Under the pieces are notes generated by a model. The model worked only from the letters and a program-made list of their open reading frames with translations. It ran no database searches and was not told the DNA's origin. Positions 18,250 through 27,360 of a DNA stretch of 64,000 bases are shown here, one piece after another. Position numbers and translations under genes: made by a program. Position 1 is the stretch's first letter, and each line of letters opens with the position of its first letter. Source of the DNA: Altererythrobacter sp. XM-24bin4 (GTDB lineage Bacteria > Pseudomonadota > Alphaproteobacteria > Sphingomonadales > Sphingomonadaceae); NCBI GenBank assembly GCA_003149575.1, contig QCWG01000001.1, positions 1,487,387 through 1,551,386 of the forward strand. The letters are read 5' to 3'.

Positions 18250-21200
18250 ATGGCTTTCGCTCCGTTTGTTCCGCTACGTGTGCAATCATCATACTCGATG
18301 CTTGAAGGAGCCATCGAGCCCAAGGCGATTGCGAAGCTTGCGAAGGAACGCGGCTTTCCCGCTATCGCCATCTGTGACCGCAACGGCTTGTATGGGACGG
18401 TCGCCTTTGCGGGCGCGTGCATTGATGAAGGCGTTCAGCCAATCATTGGCACTTTGCTGGGTATCGCGCGTGACGAGGATGGGCGTCAGGTCGATTATCT
18501 GCCACTCCTTTCGCAGGATGAGGCGGGCTATGACAATTTGTGCCACCTGGTCTCCAAAGCTCATCTTGATCGGCCACTCGAATTTGAACCTCATGTGCAG
18601 CTGAGCGAGCTTGAAGGGCACACAGAGGGACTGATTGCGCTGACTGGTGCGGGTGAGGGCGCGCTGACCCGTTTGCTGGCTGAGGGGCAGAGAGATCATG
18701 CCGACGCACTCATTACCAGGCTCGAAGCGCTGTTTCCTGAACGGCTCTACATCGAGATCGCCCGGCATTCGGATCCGGTCTGTATTGCGGCAGAAGAAGC
18801 CCTGTTGGATATGGCCTATGCGCGCGATCTGCCTTTGGTGGCTAGCAACCCCGCGCAATATGCCGAGCCGCATTTCTACAAGGCGCATGACGCAATGCTG
18901 TGCATCGCCAATTCATCGCATATCGATGCCGAGGATCGCCCGCACACCAATCGGGAGGCATGGGTCAAATCTGCGCCGATGATGGAAGAGCTGTTTGCGG
19001 ACTTGCCGGAAGCGATCGCGAACACGATGGTGATTGCACAACGCTGCGCTGTGATTCCACCCGACCGAAAGCCGATCTTGCCCAGTCTTGCGGGTGATCT
19101 GGAAGGTGAAGCGAGAATGCTCGCCGAAGATGCGCGCAAAGGTTTGGAAGCGCGGCTCGGGCCCTATGGCCCGTTATCAGAGGAAGAACGCAAGGTCTAT
19201 TTTGACCGGCTGGATTACGAGGTCGAGATCATCGTCGGGATGGGCTTCCCCGGCTACTTCCTGATCGTTGCGGACTTCATCAAATGGGCCAAGGATAACG
19301 GTATTCCGGTGGGGCCAGGCCGCGGCTCTGGTGCCGGTTCGCTTGCCGCTTGGGCTCTCACGATTACAGACTTGGACCCGATCAAGCTGGGTCTGCTTTT
19401 CGAGCGCTTCCTGAACCCCGAACGCGTCTCCATGCCGGACTTCGATATCGATTTCTGCGAAACACGGCGCGGCGAAGTGATCCGCTATGTCCAAGCCAAA
19501 TACGGGTATGATCACGTGGCGCAGATCATCACATTCGGTAAAATGAAAGCGAGGGCGGTGCTGCGCGATTGCGGGCGTATTCTGCAGATGCCCTATGGTC
19601 AGGTCGATCGGCTGTGCAAGATGATCCCGAACCATCCGACAGATCCGTGGACGCTGCCGCGCGCGCTGAATGGCGCGGCGGATTTCAAGCGCGAATACGA
19701 TAACGACAACGAGGTGAAGGCGCTGGTGGATCTGGCGCTGGAGCTTGAAGGGTTGCCGCGAAACAGTTCGACCCACGCCGCTGGGGTGGTGATCGGCGAC
19801 CGCCCGCTGGCGCAGTTGGTGCCGCTGTACCGAGATCCGCGTTCGGATATGCCAGTGACGCAGCTCGACATGAAATATGTCGAGAGCAGCGGCTTGGTGA
19901 AATTCGACTTCCTCGGCCTCAAAACGCTGTCGGTGCTGCGCAAAGCGGTTGATCTGCTGGAGAAGCGCGGGGTCGAGATCGATCTCGGCGCGCTCGAGTG
20001 GGACGATACGGCGGTTTATGACCTGCTCCAGTCAGGCAACACCGTGGGTGTGTTCCAGCTGGAATCCGAAGGTATGCGGCGCACACTCGCGGCAGTGAAG
20101 CCAACCAACTTCGGCGACATCATCGCGCTCGTTTCGCTTTATCGTCCGGGCCCGATGGACAACATCCCGCTGTTCGGAAAACGCAAGAATGGCGAAGCCG
20201 AGATCGAATATCCGCACCCCAAGCTGGAAGGCATTCTGGCCGAAACTTACGGCATCTTCGTCTATCAGGAACAGGTGATGCAGGCCGCGCAGATTCTGGC
20301 GGGATATTCGCTGGGTGATGCGGACTTGCTGCGCCGCGCGATGGGTAAGAAGAAGCAGTCCGAGATGGACGCGCAGCGCCAGCGTTTCATCGATGGCTGC
20401 AAGGAAGTTTCAGGCATTGATAAGCAGCAGGCCAACGAACTGTTCGACTTGATCGACAAGTTCGCTGGCTATGGTTTCAACAAATCGCACGCAGCCGCTT
20501 ACGCGCTGCTGGCGTATCAGACCGCGTGGTTGAAGGCGCATTACCGGGAAGAGTTCTTCGCCGCCTCGATGTGCTTTGACATGCACCATTCTGAAAAGTT
20601 GGCCGTCTTTGTAGATGATGCGCGGCGATATCCGGGCAGCGATGGCGGGGTCGAAGTTCTGCCACCTTCGATCAACCATTCCGAGGCGCGTTTCACGGTC
20701 GAACAGACCGATAGAGGTTACGGAGTGCGGTATGCCCTCGCGGGCATCCGCAATGTCGGTGACAAGGCGATGGATGCGATCGTCTCTGAGCGCGAAGGCT
20801 CTGGCCCGTTCACCAGCCTGAAGGACTTCTTCGAACGAATCCCCAAGGGTTCAATGAACTCGCGGCAGTTGGAGGGCTTGGTCGCTGCGGGCGCGCTTGA
20901 TTGCCTGGATGAGAACCGCGGGAAGCTGTTTGCCAATATCGACATGCTCCTGGCCGTTGCCGATGCGGCAGAGAGAGAGCGGTCGAGTGGGCAGGCGGCA
21001 TTGTTCGGCGGCGAGGATGCCGCGGATGAGGACTTGCGGCTTCAGGAAGCCGAAGCGTGGTCTCGTACCGAGCAGATGGCCAAAGAGCGCGAGAATTTCG
21101 GCTTCTATTTCTCCGCTCATCCCGTCCAGCAATATTGGCATCTTGCATCTGCCAATGGCGCGCGCAGCTATCAATCGATCATGGAGGCCGGCGCACCTGC

Positions 21201-21753
21201 CGGGGGGCGTTCACCAGCCGTCTTGGCGGCGATGGTGGAAGGCTTCAGTAAGGGCCGCACCAAGCGCGGCGCAGACTTTATCCGAGGCGACTTTTCCGAT
21301 TCGTCCGGGCAGTTCAGCGCGGCATGCTTCGAAGAAAGCCTGGTGCCTCAGTTCGAGAAATGGGCAGCTGAAGGCACTTGCATCTTGCTCAATGTCGAAC
21401 TGGACTCGCCCAATCCAAGTGAACCGCCGCGCGTAACGGTGCGGGGTGCACGGCCGCTAGATGAAGTTCGGGGCGGCAAGCGCATGCGATTGATGCTTGA
21501 TGTACTCAGCCTGGAAGCGCTCGCTGATCTGCGGCTGGAGCTGGTCCCGGCGTCCGAAGGCAGCAATACGTCGATGGGTGGTGAAGTGATCGTCCGGGTC
21601 CTGTTGGACGCGGGTGAGTATGTCACCATCATTCTAGGCGAGGATTTTGCGCTGGATGGCGAACTGGCTGAGCGGTTGGGTGCGGTCGAAGGCATCGGCA
21701 ATGTCCAGCTTCAACCATTGCGCGGCCGTGCGAATTTGAGATTGGTTGCCTGA
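18250..21753 (+). CDS. dnaE: DNA polymerase III alpha subunit (DnaE1 type)
   Basis: The 1167-residue replicative polymerase catalytic subunit. The N-terminal PHP domain starts FVPLRVQSSYSMLEGAIEP. The palm carries GPGRGSGAGSL and the catalytic aspartates in MPDFDIDF (about residues 396-403). The fingers segment has NKSHAAAYALLAYQTAWLK, and an OB-fold and tau-binding region close the C-terminus. Length and the SMLEGA start fit the essential replicative DnaE1, not the error-prone DnaE2. The gene is monocistronic in appearance. No strong ribosome-binding site precedes the ATG. Confidence 0.97.
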   Translation: MAFAPFVPLRVQSSYSMLEGAIEPKAIAKLAKERGFPAIAICDRNGLYGTVAFAGACIDEGVQPIIGTLLGIARDEDGRQVDYLPLLSQDEAGYDNLCHLVSKAHLDRPLEFEPHVQLSELEGHTEGLIALTGAGEGALTRLLAEGQRDHADALITRLEALFPERLYIEIARHSDPVCIAAEEALLDMAYARDLPLVASNPAQYAEPHFYKAHDAMLCIANSSHIDAEDRPHTNREAWVKSAPMMEELFADLPEAIANTMVIAQRCAVIPPDRKPILPSLAGDLEGEARMLAEDARKGLEARLGPYGPLSEEERKVYFDRLDYEVEIIVGMGFPGYFLIVADFIKWAKDNGIPVGPGRGSGAGSLAAWALTITDLDPIKLGLLFERFLNPERVSMPDFDIDFCETRRGEVIRYVQAKYGYDHVAQIITFGKMKARAVLRDCGRILQMPYGQVDRLCKMIPNHPTDPWTLPRALNGAADFKREYDNDNEVKALVDLALELEGLPRNSSTHAAGVVIGDRPLAQLVPLYRDPRSDMPVTQLDMKYVESSGLVKFDFLGLKTLSVLRKAVDLLEKRGVEIDLGALEWDDTAVYDLLQSGNTVGVFQLESEGMRRTLAAVKPTNFGDIIALVSLYRPGPMDNIPLFGKRKNGEAEIEYPHPKLEGILAETYGIFVYQEQVMQAAQILAGYSLGDADLLRRAMGKKKQSEMDAQRQRFIDGCKEVSGIDKQQANELFDLIDKFAGYGFNKSHAAAYALLAYQTAWLKAHYREEFFAASMCFDMHHSEKLAVFVDDARRYPGSDGGVEVLPPSINHSEARFTVEQTDRGYGVRYALAGIRNVGDKAMDAIVSEREGSGPFTSLKDFFERIPKGSMNSRQLEGLVAAGALDCLDENRGKLFANIDMLLAVADAAERERSSGQAALFGGEDAADEDLRLQEAEAWSRTEQMAKERENFGFYFSAHPVQQYWHLASANGARSYQSIMEAGAPAGGRSPAVLAAMVEGFSKGRTKRGADFIRGDFSDSSGQFSAACFEESLVPQFEKWAAEGTCILLNVELDSPNPSEPPRVTVRGARPLDEVRGGKRMRLMLDVLSLEALADLRLELVPASEGSNTSMGGEVIVRVLLDAGEYVTIILGEDFALDGELAERLGAVEGIGNVQLQPLRGRANLRLVA

Positions 21754-21861
21754 CGATCGGCTTGAAAGCTAATTCATAGGCCAATTTTGAACGATTGCAA
21801 AGCACATCCGGTCTCGGCATGACAGTTTCAAACGAGGATTTCAATTGAGGAGAGAGACCTG

Positions 21862-23460
21862 ATGCTCGGAGCCATGCAAGATTGGACCATGCGGATCACC
21901 CATGTGATCGATCACGCAGCACGCGAGGCGGGAATGCGCGAGATCGTGACACGTTGGGCCGACGGCAGCGAGACGCGCACAAACTGGACCGGAATTCGCG
22001 CAGATGCGTTGAAAATGGCGCAGGCTCTTCAGGCATTAGGCCTCAAGAAAGGTGACAAGGTTGCCAGCCTTGCGATGAACCATTCACGCCATCTGGTCAG
22101 CTGGTATGGCGTTGCGGGGATGGGCGGGGTGCTTCACACAGTGAACCCGCGCCTGTTCGATGACCAGCTCGAATACATCGTCAATCACGCCGAAGATAAG
22201 GTGCTTTGCTACGATGCGGCGTTCCAGCCGATTGTGGACCGGATGAAAGAGCGCTGGACCACAGTCGAGCATTACATCTGCTATGACAGCGGTGAGCATT
22301 CTCCCGCGTTTGAGGACTGGATTGGTGAGCATGACGGAGACTTCGAATGGGTTACCGGTGCGGAGACTGATCCGTGCATGATTTGCTACACATCCGGCAC
22401 CACCGGAAATCCCAAGGGCGTGCAGTATGAGCATCGCTCAACACTGATGCACGCATTGGCGGGCTTGCAGCCTGCCGCGTTCAACTTCAGCAGCGCCTCT
22501 TGCATGCTTCCGGTTGTCCCCATGTTTCATGCGGCCAGCTGGGGCTTGCCCTATGCAGGCGCGATGGCAGGGATCAAATTCGTGTTCAGCGCGGTGAATG
22601 ATCCGGCGGTGCTGCATGATTTGATGATCCGCGAGAAAGTAACCGACAGCGCTGGCGTGCCCACCGTGTGGCTCGCCCATTTCCAATATTGCGACAAAGA
22701 GGGGATTGATCTGCCGCCGCTGAAGGCTGCGACGATTGGCGGATCGGCTTGCCCGCGCTTCATGATCGAGCGCCTGATGAAGAACGGCACTCGCGTGCAG
22801 CACGCCTGGGGCATGACTGAAACCTCACCCATCGGTACAGTCGGCGGCCCAACATGGGATTGGGACGAACTTAGCTTTGAGGAGAAAGTCGACAAGACCG
22901 CAATGCAAGGTCGCCCGGTTTTCGGAGTAGAGCTGCGCATTGTTGATCTTGATGACATGATGACCGAACTGCCCCGCGATGGGAAGACTTCCGGTGCATT
23001 GCAAATTCGTGGACCATGGATCATTAAGCGCTATCTCAAGGCCGAGCAGGATGCGGCGAACCAGGATGGCTGGTTCGACACCGGTGACGTTGGCATCATC
23101 CATCCGGACGGTACGTTGCAGCTGACGGACCGGACAAAGGACGTGATCAAATCTGGCGGCGAGTGGATCAGTTCGGTCGAGCTGGAAAATGCAGCTGTTG
23201 GCCATTCAGGCGTTGCAGAGGCAGCATGCGTTGGCATGCCGCACCCGAAATGGGACGAACGGCCCGTCCTTTTCGTGGTCAAAGGCGAAGGTTCCGATGT
23301 CACGAAGGAGGATATCCTCAAGCATCTTGAACCGCAGATTGCTAAGTGGTGGATGCCCGATGCGATCGAGTTTGTGGATGAAATTCCCCACACGGCAACC
23401 GGCAAGATTTCAAAGAAAGACCTGCGTGATCGGTTCGCCGATTATAAGCTGGAGGGGTGA
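21862..23460 (+). CDS. Acyl-CoA synthetase (AMP-forming), medium/long-chain type
   Basis: A 532-residue ANL-superfamily ligase that activates a fatty acid to acyl-CoA via acyl-AMP. The P-loop-like motif is CYTSGTTGNPKGVQYEH (about residues 174-190). HAWGMTETSPIGT, GWFDTGDVGIIHPDGTLQL and the C-terminal catalytic lysine in PHTATGKISKKDLRDRF complete the family motifs. A GGAGAGAG ribosome-binding site precedes the ATG. The next gene, a DUF1330 protein, begins 5 bases after its stop, so the two form an operon. Chain-length preference cannot be read from sequence. Confidence 0.92.
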   Translation: MLGAMQDWTMRITHVIDHAAREAGMREIVTRWADGSETRTNWTGIRADALKMAQALQALGLKKGDKVASLAMNHSRHLVSWYGVAGMGGVLHTVNPRLFDDQLEYIVNHAEDKVLCYDAAFQPIVDRMKERWTTVEHYICYDSGEHSPAFEDWIGEHDGDFEWVTGAETDPCMICYTSGTTGNPKGVQYEHRSTLMHALAGLQPAAFNFSSASCMLPVVPMFHAASWGLPYAGAMAGIKFVFSAVNDPAVLHDLMIREKVTDSAGVPTVWLAHFQYCDKEGIDLPPLKAATIGGSACPRFMIERLMKNGTRVQHAWGMTETSPIGTVGGPTWDWDELSFEEKVDKTAMQGRPVFGVELRIVDLDDMMTELPRDGKTSGALQIRGPWIIKRYLKAEQDAANQDGWFDTGDVGIIHPDGTLQLTDRTKDVIKSGGEWISSVELENAAVGHSGVAEAACVGMPHPKWDERPVLFVVKGEGSDVTKEDILKHLEPQIAKWWMPDAIEFVDEIPHTATGKISKKDLRDRFADYKLEG

Positions 23461-23465
23461 ACAGC

Positions 23466-23900
23466 ATGAGCGAAGTCTACATCGATCCATCGCCCACCAA
23501 TTTTCAGGCATTCAAGGATCTGCCGCGCGACGAGCCGATCCATATGCTCAACTTGCTGCTCTACCGTCACCTTGCCAAATACCCTGAAGGACACGAGCAT
23601 CACGGGAACGGCTGGAGCGGGAGGCGCGCCTATGAGGAATACGGCAAAACGTCCGGCCCGATCTTTCGCCGGGTCGGCGGAGAGATCGTGTGGCGGGGCG
23701 CATTTCAGACGATGGTGACAGGCCTCGATACCCGCAAATGGCACGATGGCTTTGTTGCACATTATCCCAATTCAGGCGCGTTCTTTGAGATGATCAAGGA
23801 TGCGGATTACCAGAAAGCCGTGGTGAACCGCACCGCGGCGCTGGTCGACAGCCGCCTCATCCGCTTCAAGCCGGTAATGGTGGGCGCTGCCTTCGGGTGA
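23466..23900 (+). CDS. DUF1330 domain protein
   Basis: A 144-residue ferredoxin-like alpha/beta protein of the DUF1330 family (dimeric alpha-beta barrel fold). Recognisable parts are EPIHMLNLLLYR near the N-terminus and the terminal block from HYPNSGAFFEMI, through DYQKAVVNRTAALVDSRLI, to RFKP. The ATG at 23466 has a GGAGGGG box about 9 bases upstream; an alternative GTG at 23457 is too close to it. Function of the family is unknown. It is co-transcribed with the acyl-CoA synthetase. Confidence 0.85.
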   Translation: MSEVYIDPSPTNFQAFKDLPRDEPIHMLNLLLYRHLAKYPEGHEHHGNGWSGRRAYEEYGKTSGPIFRRVGGEIVWRGAFQTMVTGLDTRKWHDGFVAHYPNSGAFFEMIKDADYQKAVVNRTAALVDSRLIRFKPVMVGAAFG

Positions 23901-24193
23901 TTCGTTCGCTGCGGCCAAGACTAACAACGTTTGTCCACTATCGACACGTTTAGTTTTGAAATGCAAAGATAGTTGTCTCGCCGATTGTAAGGTTTAAGTG
24001 CAACGCCCAACATGCTCATGCGCCCCGAAAAGCTTGATCCGTTTCGTATCGAGTATGTTGCGTACTTATTAGAGCGGTTCATTATCAGCTGGTATTTTTT
24101 CTTAGCCCCTCTGCAGCACAATTAACCGAAAACCACCGGCCTTTGCCGAATTAGCACGAATGAGACGTAGACGCCTCTTTAGTGTGCGAAAGC
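23901..24193. other. AT-rich intergenic region between convergent DUF1330 and moaB genes
   Basis: A 293-base gap clearly richer in A+T than its surroundings, with runs such as TTTTTTC and TTGTAAGG. Both flanking genes point into it, so it should hold terminators and not promoters, but no strong GC hairpin followed by T residues was found. A 66-codon reading frame on the minus strand (23921-24121) has no recognisable features and is not called. Confidence 0.5.
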
Positions 24194-24724
24194 CTATTTC
24201 TCTCTTAGACGCGGCATCAGTTCTACGAAATTGCATGGTCGATTGCGGCTGTCGAGTTGTTCGGTCAGGATGCCATCCCAGCCGTCCTTCACCGCGCCAT
24301 TCGAGCCGGGTAGGGCAAATATATATGTTCCGCGAGCAACCACTGCGCAGGCGCGCGATTGCACGGTGCTAGTACCGATTGTCTTGTAACTGAGCCAACG
24401 GAACAGCTCGCCAAAGCCGGGAATATCGCGCGCGCCGTCCAACTGAGCGAGCGCTTCAGGCGTTACGTCGCGACCGGTCAGGCCGGTTCCACCGGTTGAG
24501 ACAATCGCGTCAATCTGCGGATCATTGATCCAGTCGTTGAACTTGCTTGCGAGCAAGTTTGCATCATCCTTCAGGATCAGACGCGCGGCGAGATTGTGCC
24601 CTGCATCTGTAATGCGCGCGGCAAGGATATCGCCCGAGGTATCATTCTCTGCTGTGCGAGTGTCGGATACGGTAAGGACAGCAATATTGATCGGGGTGAA
24701 TGTCTTGTCCGGATCAATCGCCAT
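24194..24724 (-). CDS. moaB: Molybdenum cofactor biosynthesis protein B
   Basis: A 176-residue MoaB/Mog-fold protein, which adenylylates molybdopterin in molybdenum cofactor assembly. Motifs are NIAVLTVSDTR near the N-terminus, VSTGGTGLTGRDVTPEAL (about residues 79-96) and ALPGSNGAVKDGW near the C-terminus. The start at 24724 has an AGAGGA box 5 to 7 bases upstream and matches family N-termini; longer in-frame extensions lack support. It is the last gene of a minus-strand unit after the lytic transglycosylase, from which it is separated by 22 bases. No other moa gene is nearby. Confidence 0.92.
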   Translation of the reverse strand: MAIDPDKTFTPINIAVLTVSDTRTAENDTSGDILAARITDAGHNLAARLILKDDANLLASKFNDWINDPQIDAIVSTGGTGLTGRDVTPEALAQLDGARDIPGFGELFRWLSYKTIGTSTVQSRACAVVARGTYIFALPGSNGAVKDGWDGILTEQLDSRNRPCNFVELMPRLREK

Positions 24725-24746
24725 ACATGTCCTCTTGCGTCCTTTT

Positions 24747-26513
24747 TCAGTTGCGCCCGGTAAGGCGAACCGCACCGGCACCGCGGCTTTCCGGGAATCT
24801 TGGCCAAAGGCCCTGCGCCAGCGCCTTTCGACTTTCTGACGGAGCGCCTGACTGCCGTTCATACATCCAGTAATTGCGCATCACCACGTTCACATATCCG
24901 CGTGTTTCCCAATAGGGGATACTCTCCATATAGAGCAGCGGATCGCCCTGATCGCGGACCTCACCATTCCAGCGCGTCACGGGTGACAGGCCTGCGTTAT
25001 AGGCGGCCATGATCTTGGGCAGCAGACCTTGCGTAGCATTGCTATCCCGCAGCATCTCCAGATTGCGTTGCCCGAAAGCGAGGTTCGTCTCGGGATCGTT
25101 GAGATTGACGTAGCTTGCGCTCATATTCATCCGGCCGGCATGTTCGCGCACGGTGATTGGCGTAATCTGCATCAGCCCGCGCGCATTGGCCGGGCTGACG
25201 GCGTCGGCGCGAAATACGGATTCCTGCAATGCGAGCGCAAAGGCCAGTGCCGGATCCACCTGCCATCCGGTCGTCGGCTTCCATCGGGCCGTGGGATAGC
25301 GCAGAGCAGGTACCGGATCGCTGCCGCGCGGCGTGTTGTGTGCCATCCAAAGCTGCGCCTGCGGGAGGCCAAGTTCGCGAGCAAGCCGTGAAAGCGCGGC
25401 AAAGTCTTTCGGATCACCGATGCGCGCCTGATGACGGATGACTTCGTCAGCCAGATCGCTACGGCCAATTTCGATCAGGGCAATCACGATGCGCACGTTT
25501 TGCTCATCGCGGAGGCGCTGCCAGTCGGCGGGTGCAAAATCGGCACCGGCATATTGCGTCGGGATATCCTGCCCAAGTTGCTCCAGCGCAAGCATGCCAT
25601 AGAACGTTTCGTCGTATCTCGCGGCGGCTTGCAGATGTTCGGTAGCAGCTCCTGGTGCTCGGCAACGGGTCAGCGAGCGCGCGGCCCAGAAATGGCCGGC
25701 TGTCTTGAGCTCTACATTGCTGGCAAGCTCGGCTGTGCGGGCAAATCCGCGACCGGCGGTGTCGCAATCGCCCATGCGCCATGCGGCCAGCCCTGTGACC
25801 CATTCCCCTTCGGCGAGCCATGCGCCAGCGCCCTCGGTAACGGTTTGTGCCATCGCCAGAGCCATCGGATCATTATTCTCGATGTAATAGCTCCAGGCGA
25901 CACGCTGGCGCCACTCGGCCCGCGCTTCGGCGCTGAGCAATTCGTCAATCCCCTCTAGCAACAGGCGCGCGCTATCGGGATCGTCATTCTTTATGTGCTC
26001 CAGGATTTCGCTGCGAATATCCTGTGGCATGGTGCCGTCTTGTACGCTTCGCGGCCGGAGCCGCTTGGAAGCATAGGACTGACGATTAAAGCTTTGAGTC
26101 CGGGGGAGGGAGGGTGTGTACTCCAGCCCGCGCTTTTCGCCCAAGCGAGCTAGTTGTTCGGCTTGCGGCAAGTGGGTGCCCATCTCGAGCCATGCTGCTA
26201 TTTTCCCGGCGTCGATCTTTGGACTGTTGGCATGTGTGTAGTATTCGGCGAGCGCCACTTGCTGCAGCAAACCGTCATGGCTTTTCGCTAACAGCTCATC
26301 AACGCGGCTCCAGTCTTCCAAAGCAATTGCGGTGAAAATGTCGCGGTAATGTGCCTGGTCTGCGTCGCTCAGGATTTGCGGGACTTCGCTCGTTTCGGCG
26401 CGTTCGCGAAAATAATCCGCTGCACTGTTCGCAGCCAAAGCCGGAGTCGCAGAAAGCGCGGCAACGCTTCCAAAAAGTCCGATTGCCAATGCTCTTACGC
26501 TGTAGTGTGCCAT
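24747..26513 (-). CDS. slt: Soluble lytic murein transglycosylase (Slt70-like)
   Basis: A 588-residue periplasmic enzyme that cleaves the glycan strand of peptidoglycan with 1,6-anhydro product formation. A signal peptide ends at TPALAANS (about residue 28). A long alpha-helical region follows, like the Slt70 superhelical ring. The C-terminal SLT domain has the catalytic Glu in FALALQESVF, the ANARGLMQITP motif and IMAAYNAG. The start at 26513 gives a clean signal peptide and lies 5 bases after the UDG-like gene's stop; a start 30 bases earlier would overlap that gene. Confidence 0.93.
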   Translation of the reverse strand: MAHYSVRALAIGLFGSVAALSATPALAANSAADYFRERAETSEVPQILSDADQAHYRDIFTAIALEDWSRVDELLAKSHDGLLQQVALAEYYTHANSPKIDAGKIAAWLEMGTHLPQAEQLARLGEKRGLEYTPSLPRTQSFNRQSYASKRLRPRSVQDGTMPQDIRSEILEHIKNDDPDSARLLLEGIDELLSAEARAEWRQRVAWSYYIENNDPMALAMAQTVTEGAGAWLAEGEWVTGLAAWRMGDCDTAGRGFARTAELASNVELKTAGHFWAARSLTRCRAPGAATEHLQAAARYDETFYGMLALEQLGQDIPTQYAGADFAPADWQRLRDEQNVRIVIALIEIGRSDLADEVIRHQARIGDPKDFAALSRLARELGLPQAQLWMAHNTPRGSDPVPALRYPTARWKPTTGWQVDPALAFALALQESVFRADAVSPANARGLMQITPITVREHAGRMNMSASYVNLNDPETNLAFGQRNLEMLRDSNATQGLLPKIMAAYNAGLSPVTRWNGEVRDQGDPLLYMESIPYWETRGYVNVVMRNYWMYERQSGAPSESRKALAQGLWPRFPESRGAGAVRLTGRN

Positions 26514-26518
26514 TGCGC

Positions 26519-27271
26519 TTACGTGCCTGTCCATTCGAGCCATCGCTGCCAGAAACGGGCTTTGAGCTGCGGCATTGACATCATGCTGTCGAGCCCGTCC
26601 GCCGCCATGGCAGCTACGCTGAACCCTTCTTGGTTAATTTTTTCCAAAGAAGCAGGCTCTTGCGCCGCATCGTGCCCCAAAAGCGGCAAAAGGTTAGCCC
26701 CGAACGCTAGCACACGTTGTGGCGAGGCAAGTTTGATATGGTATTGTAAAACTTCGCTGAATCCCGCCTGCACGAGCGCCGCGCCATCGGCCATCGGCGT
26801 ATGACGCGGCAAAGCGGAGGCGAAATAAACATCGCTCTCTGCAATTTGCATCGCCGCGAGCATTCGGGAAACCAGCTGGCCCTGCGTCTGCGAGAGCAGT
26901 TTTTCGGTATCGCCTTGCTCGGGATCGACCACGATCAGCATCAGCTTGGCCCCGGCGTTACCTCGCGGAGCCACCCGACCGCGCGGTCCGATCGCATCGA
27001 GCGACGGCTCGCTCATCCACCATTCGCGGAATGAAGCGAGGTCGGCAGGCCGATTTGCAGCGAAAAGATCAATCTTTTGTGGAGGCGGTGTCTCAGCGGA
27101 TTCTAGCTTCGGCTTGGCCTTTGCCACGGTCTTTTCGGTGGTTTCGGCAACCGCAGGCTCTGCCAGCCAATCCGTAGCGTGATCAACAAAGTCACAATCC
27201 ACGCCGGCATCCCGCCACCATGAAACCAGCGCGTCAAAATCGCGCGCAGTCAGCGTGTCTTGATTGGCCAT
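26519..27271 (-). CDS. Uracil-DNA glycosylase-superfamily protein lacking the usual catalytic motifs
   Basis: A 250-residue protein whose central part (KLMLIVVDPEQGDTEKLLSQ, then QLVSRMLAAMQI and VYFASALPRH) follows the pattern of family 4/5 UDGs. The GEAPG motif A is replaced by VVDPEQG, the C-terminal HPS/HPA motif B is absent, and only one cysteine exists, so the 4Fe-4S cluster of family 4 cannot form. About 75 N-terminal residues are variable, Ala/Glu/Lys-rich and probably disordered. It may be a non-enzymatic or divergent relative. It is the first gene of a three-gene unit with slt and moaB and is divergent from the ETF-QO gene 89 bases away. Confidence 0.65.
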   Translation of the reverse strand: MANQDTLTARDFDALVSWWRDAGVDCDFVDHATDWLAEPAVAETTEKTVAKAKPKLESAETPPPQKIDLFAANRPADLASFREWWMSEPSLDAIGPRGRVAPRGNAGAKLMLIVVDPEQGDTEKLLSQTQGQLVSRMLAAMQIAESDVYFASALPRHTPMADGAALVQAGFSEVLQYHIKLASPQRVLAFGANLLPLLGHDAAQEPASLEKINQEGFSVAAMAADGLDSMMSMPQLKARFWQRWLEWTGT

Positions 27272-27360
27272 ACTCACAATTGCGGGTCTTGACCTTGGAA
27301 GGCGTAGCAATCAAGGCTTTGCATGACGTTGAACACCGATTTCCGAAGGAAGAGAACTTC

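Noticed and set aside
23921..24121. 66-codon minus-strand frame in the AT-rich gap
   Set aside because: No ribosome-binding site, motif or composition typical of the surrounding genes.
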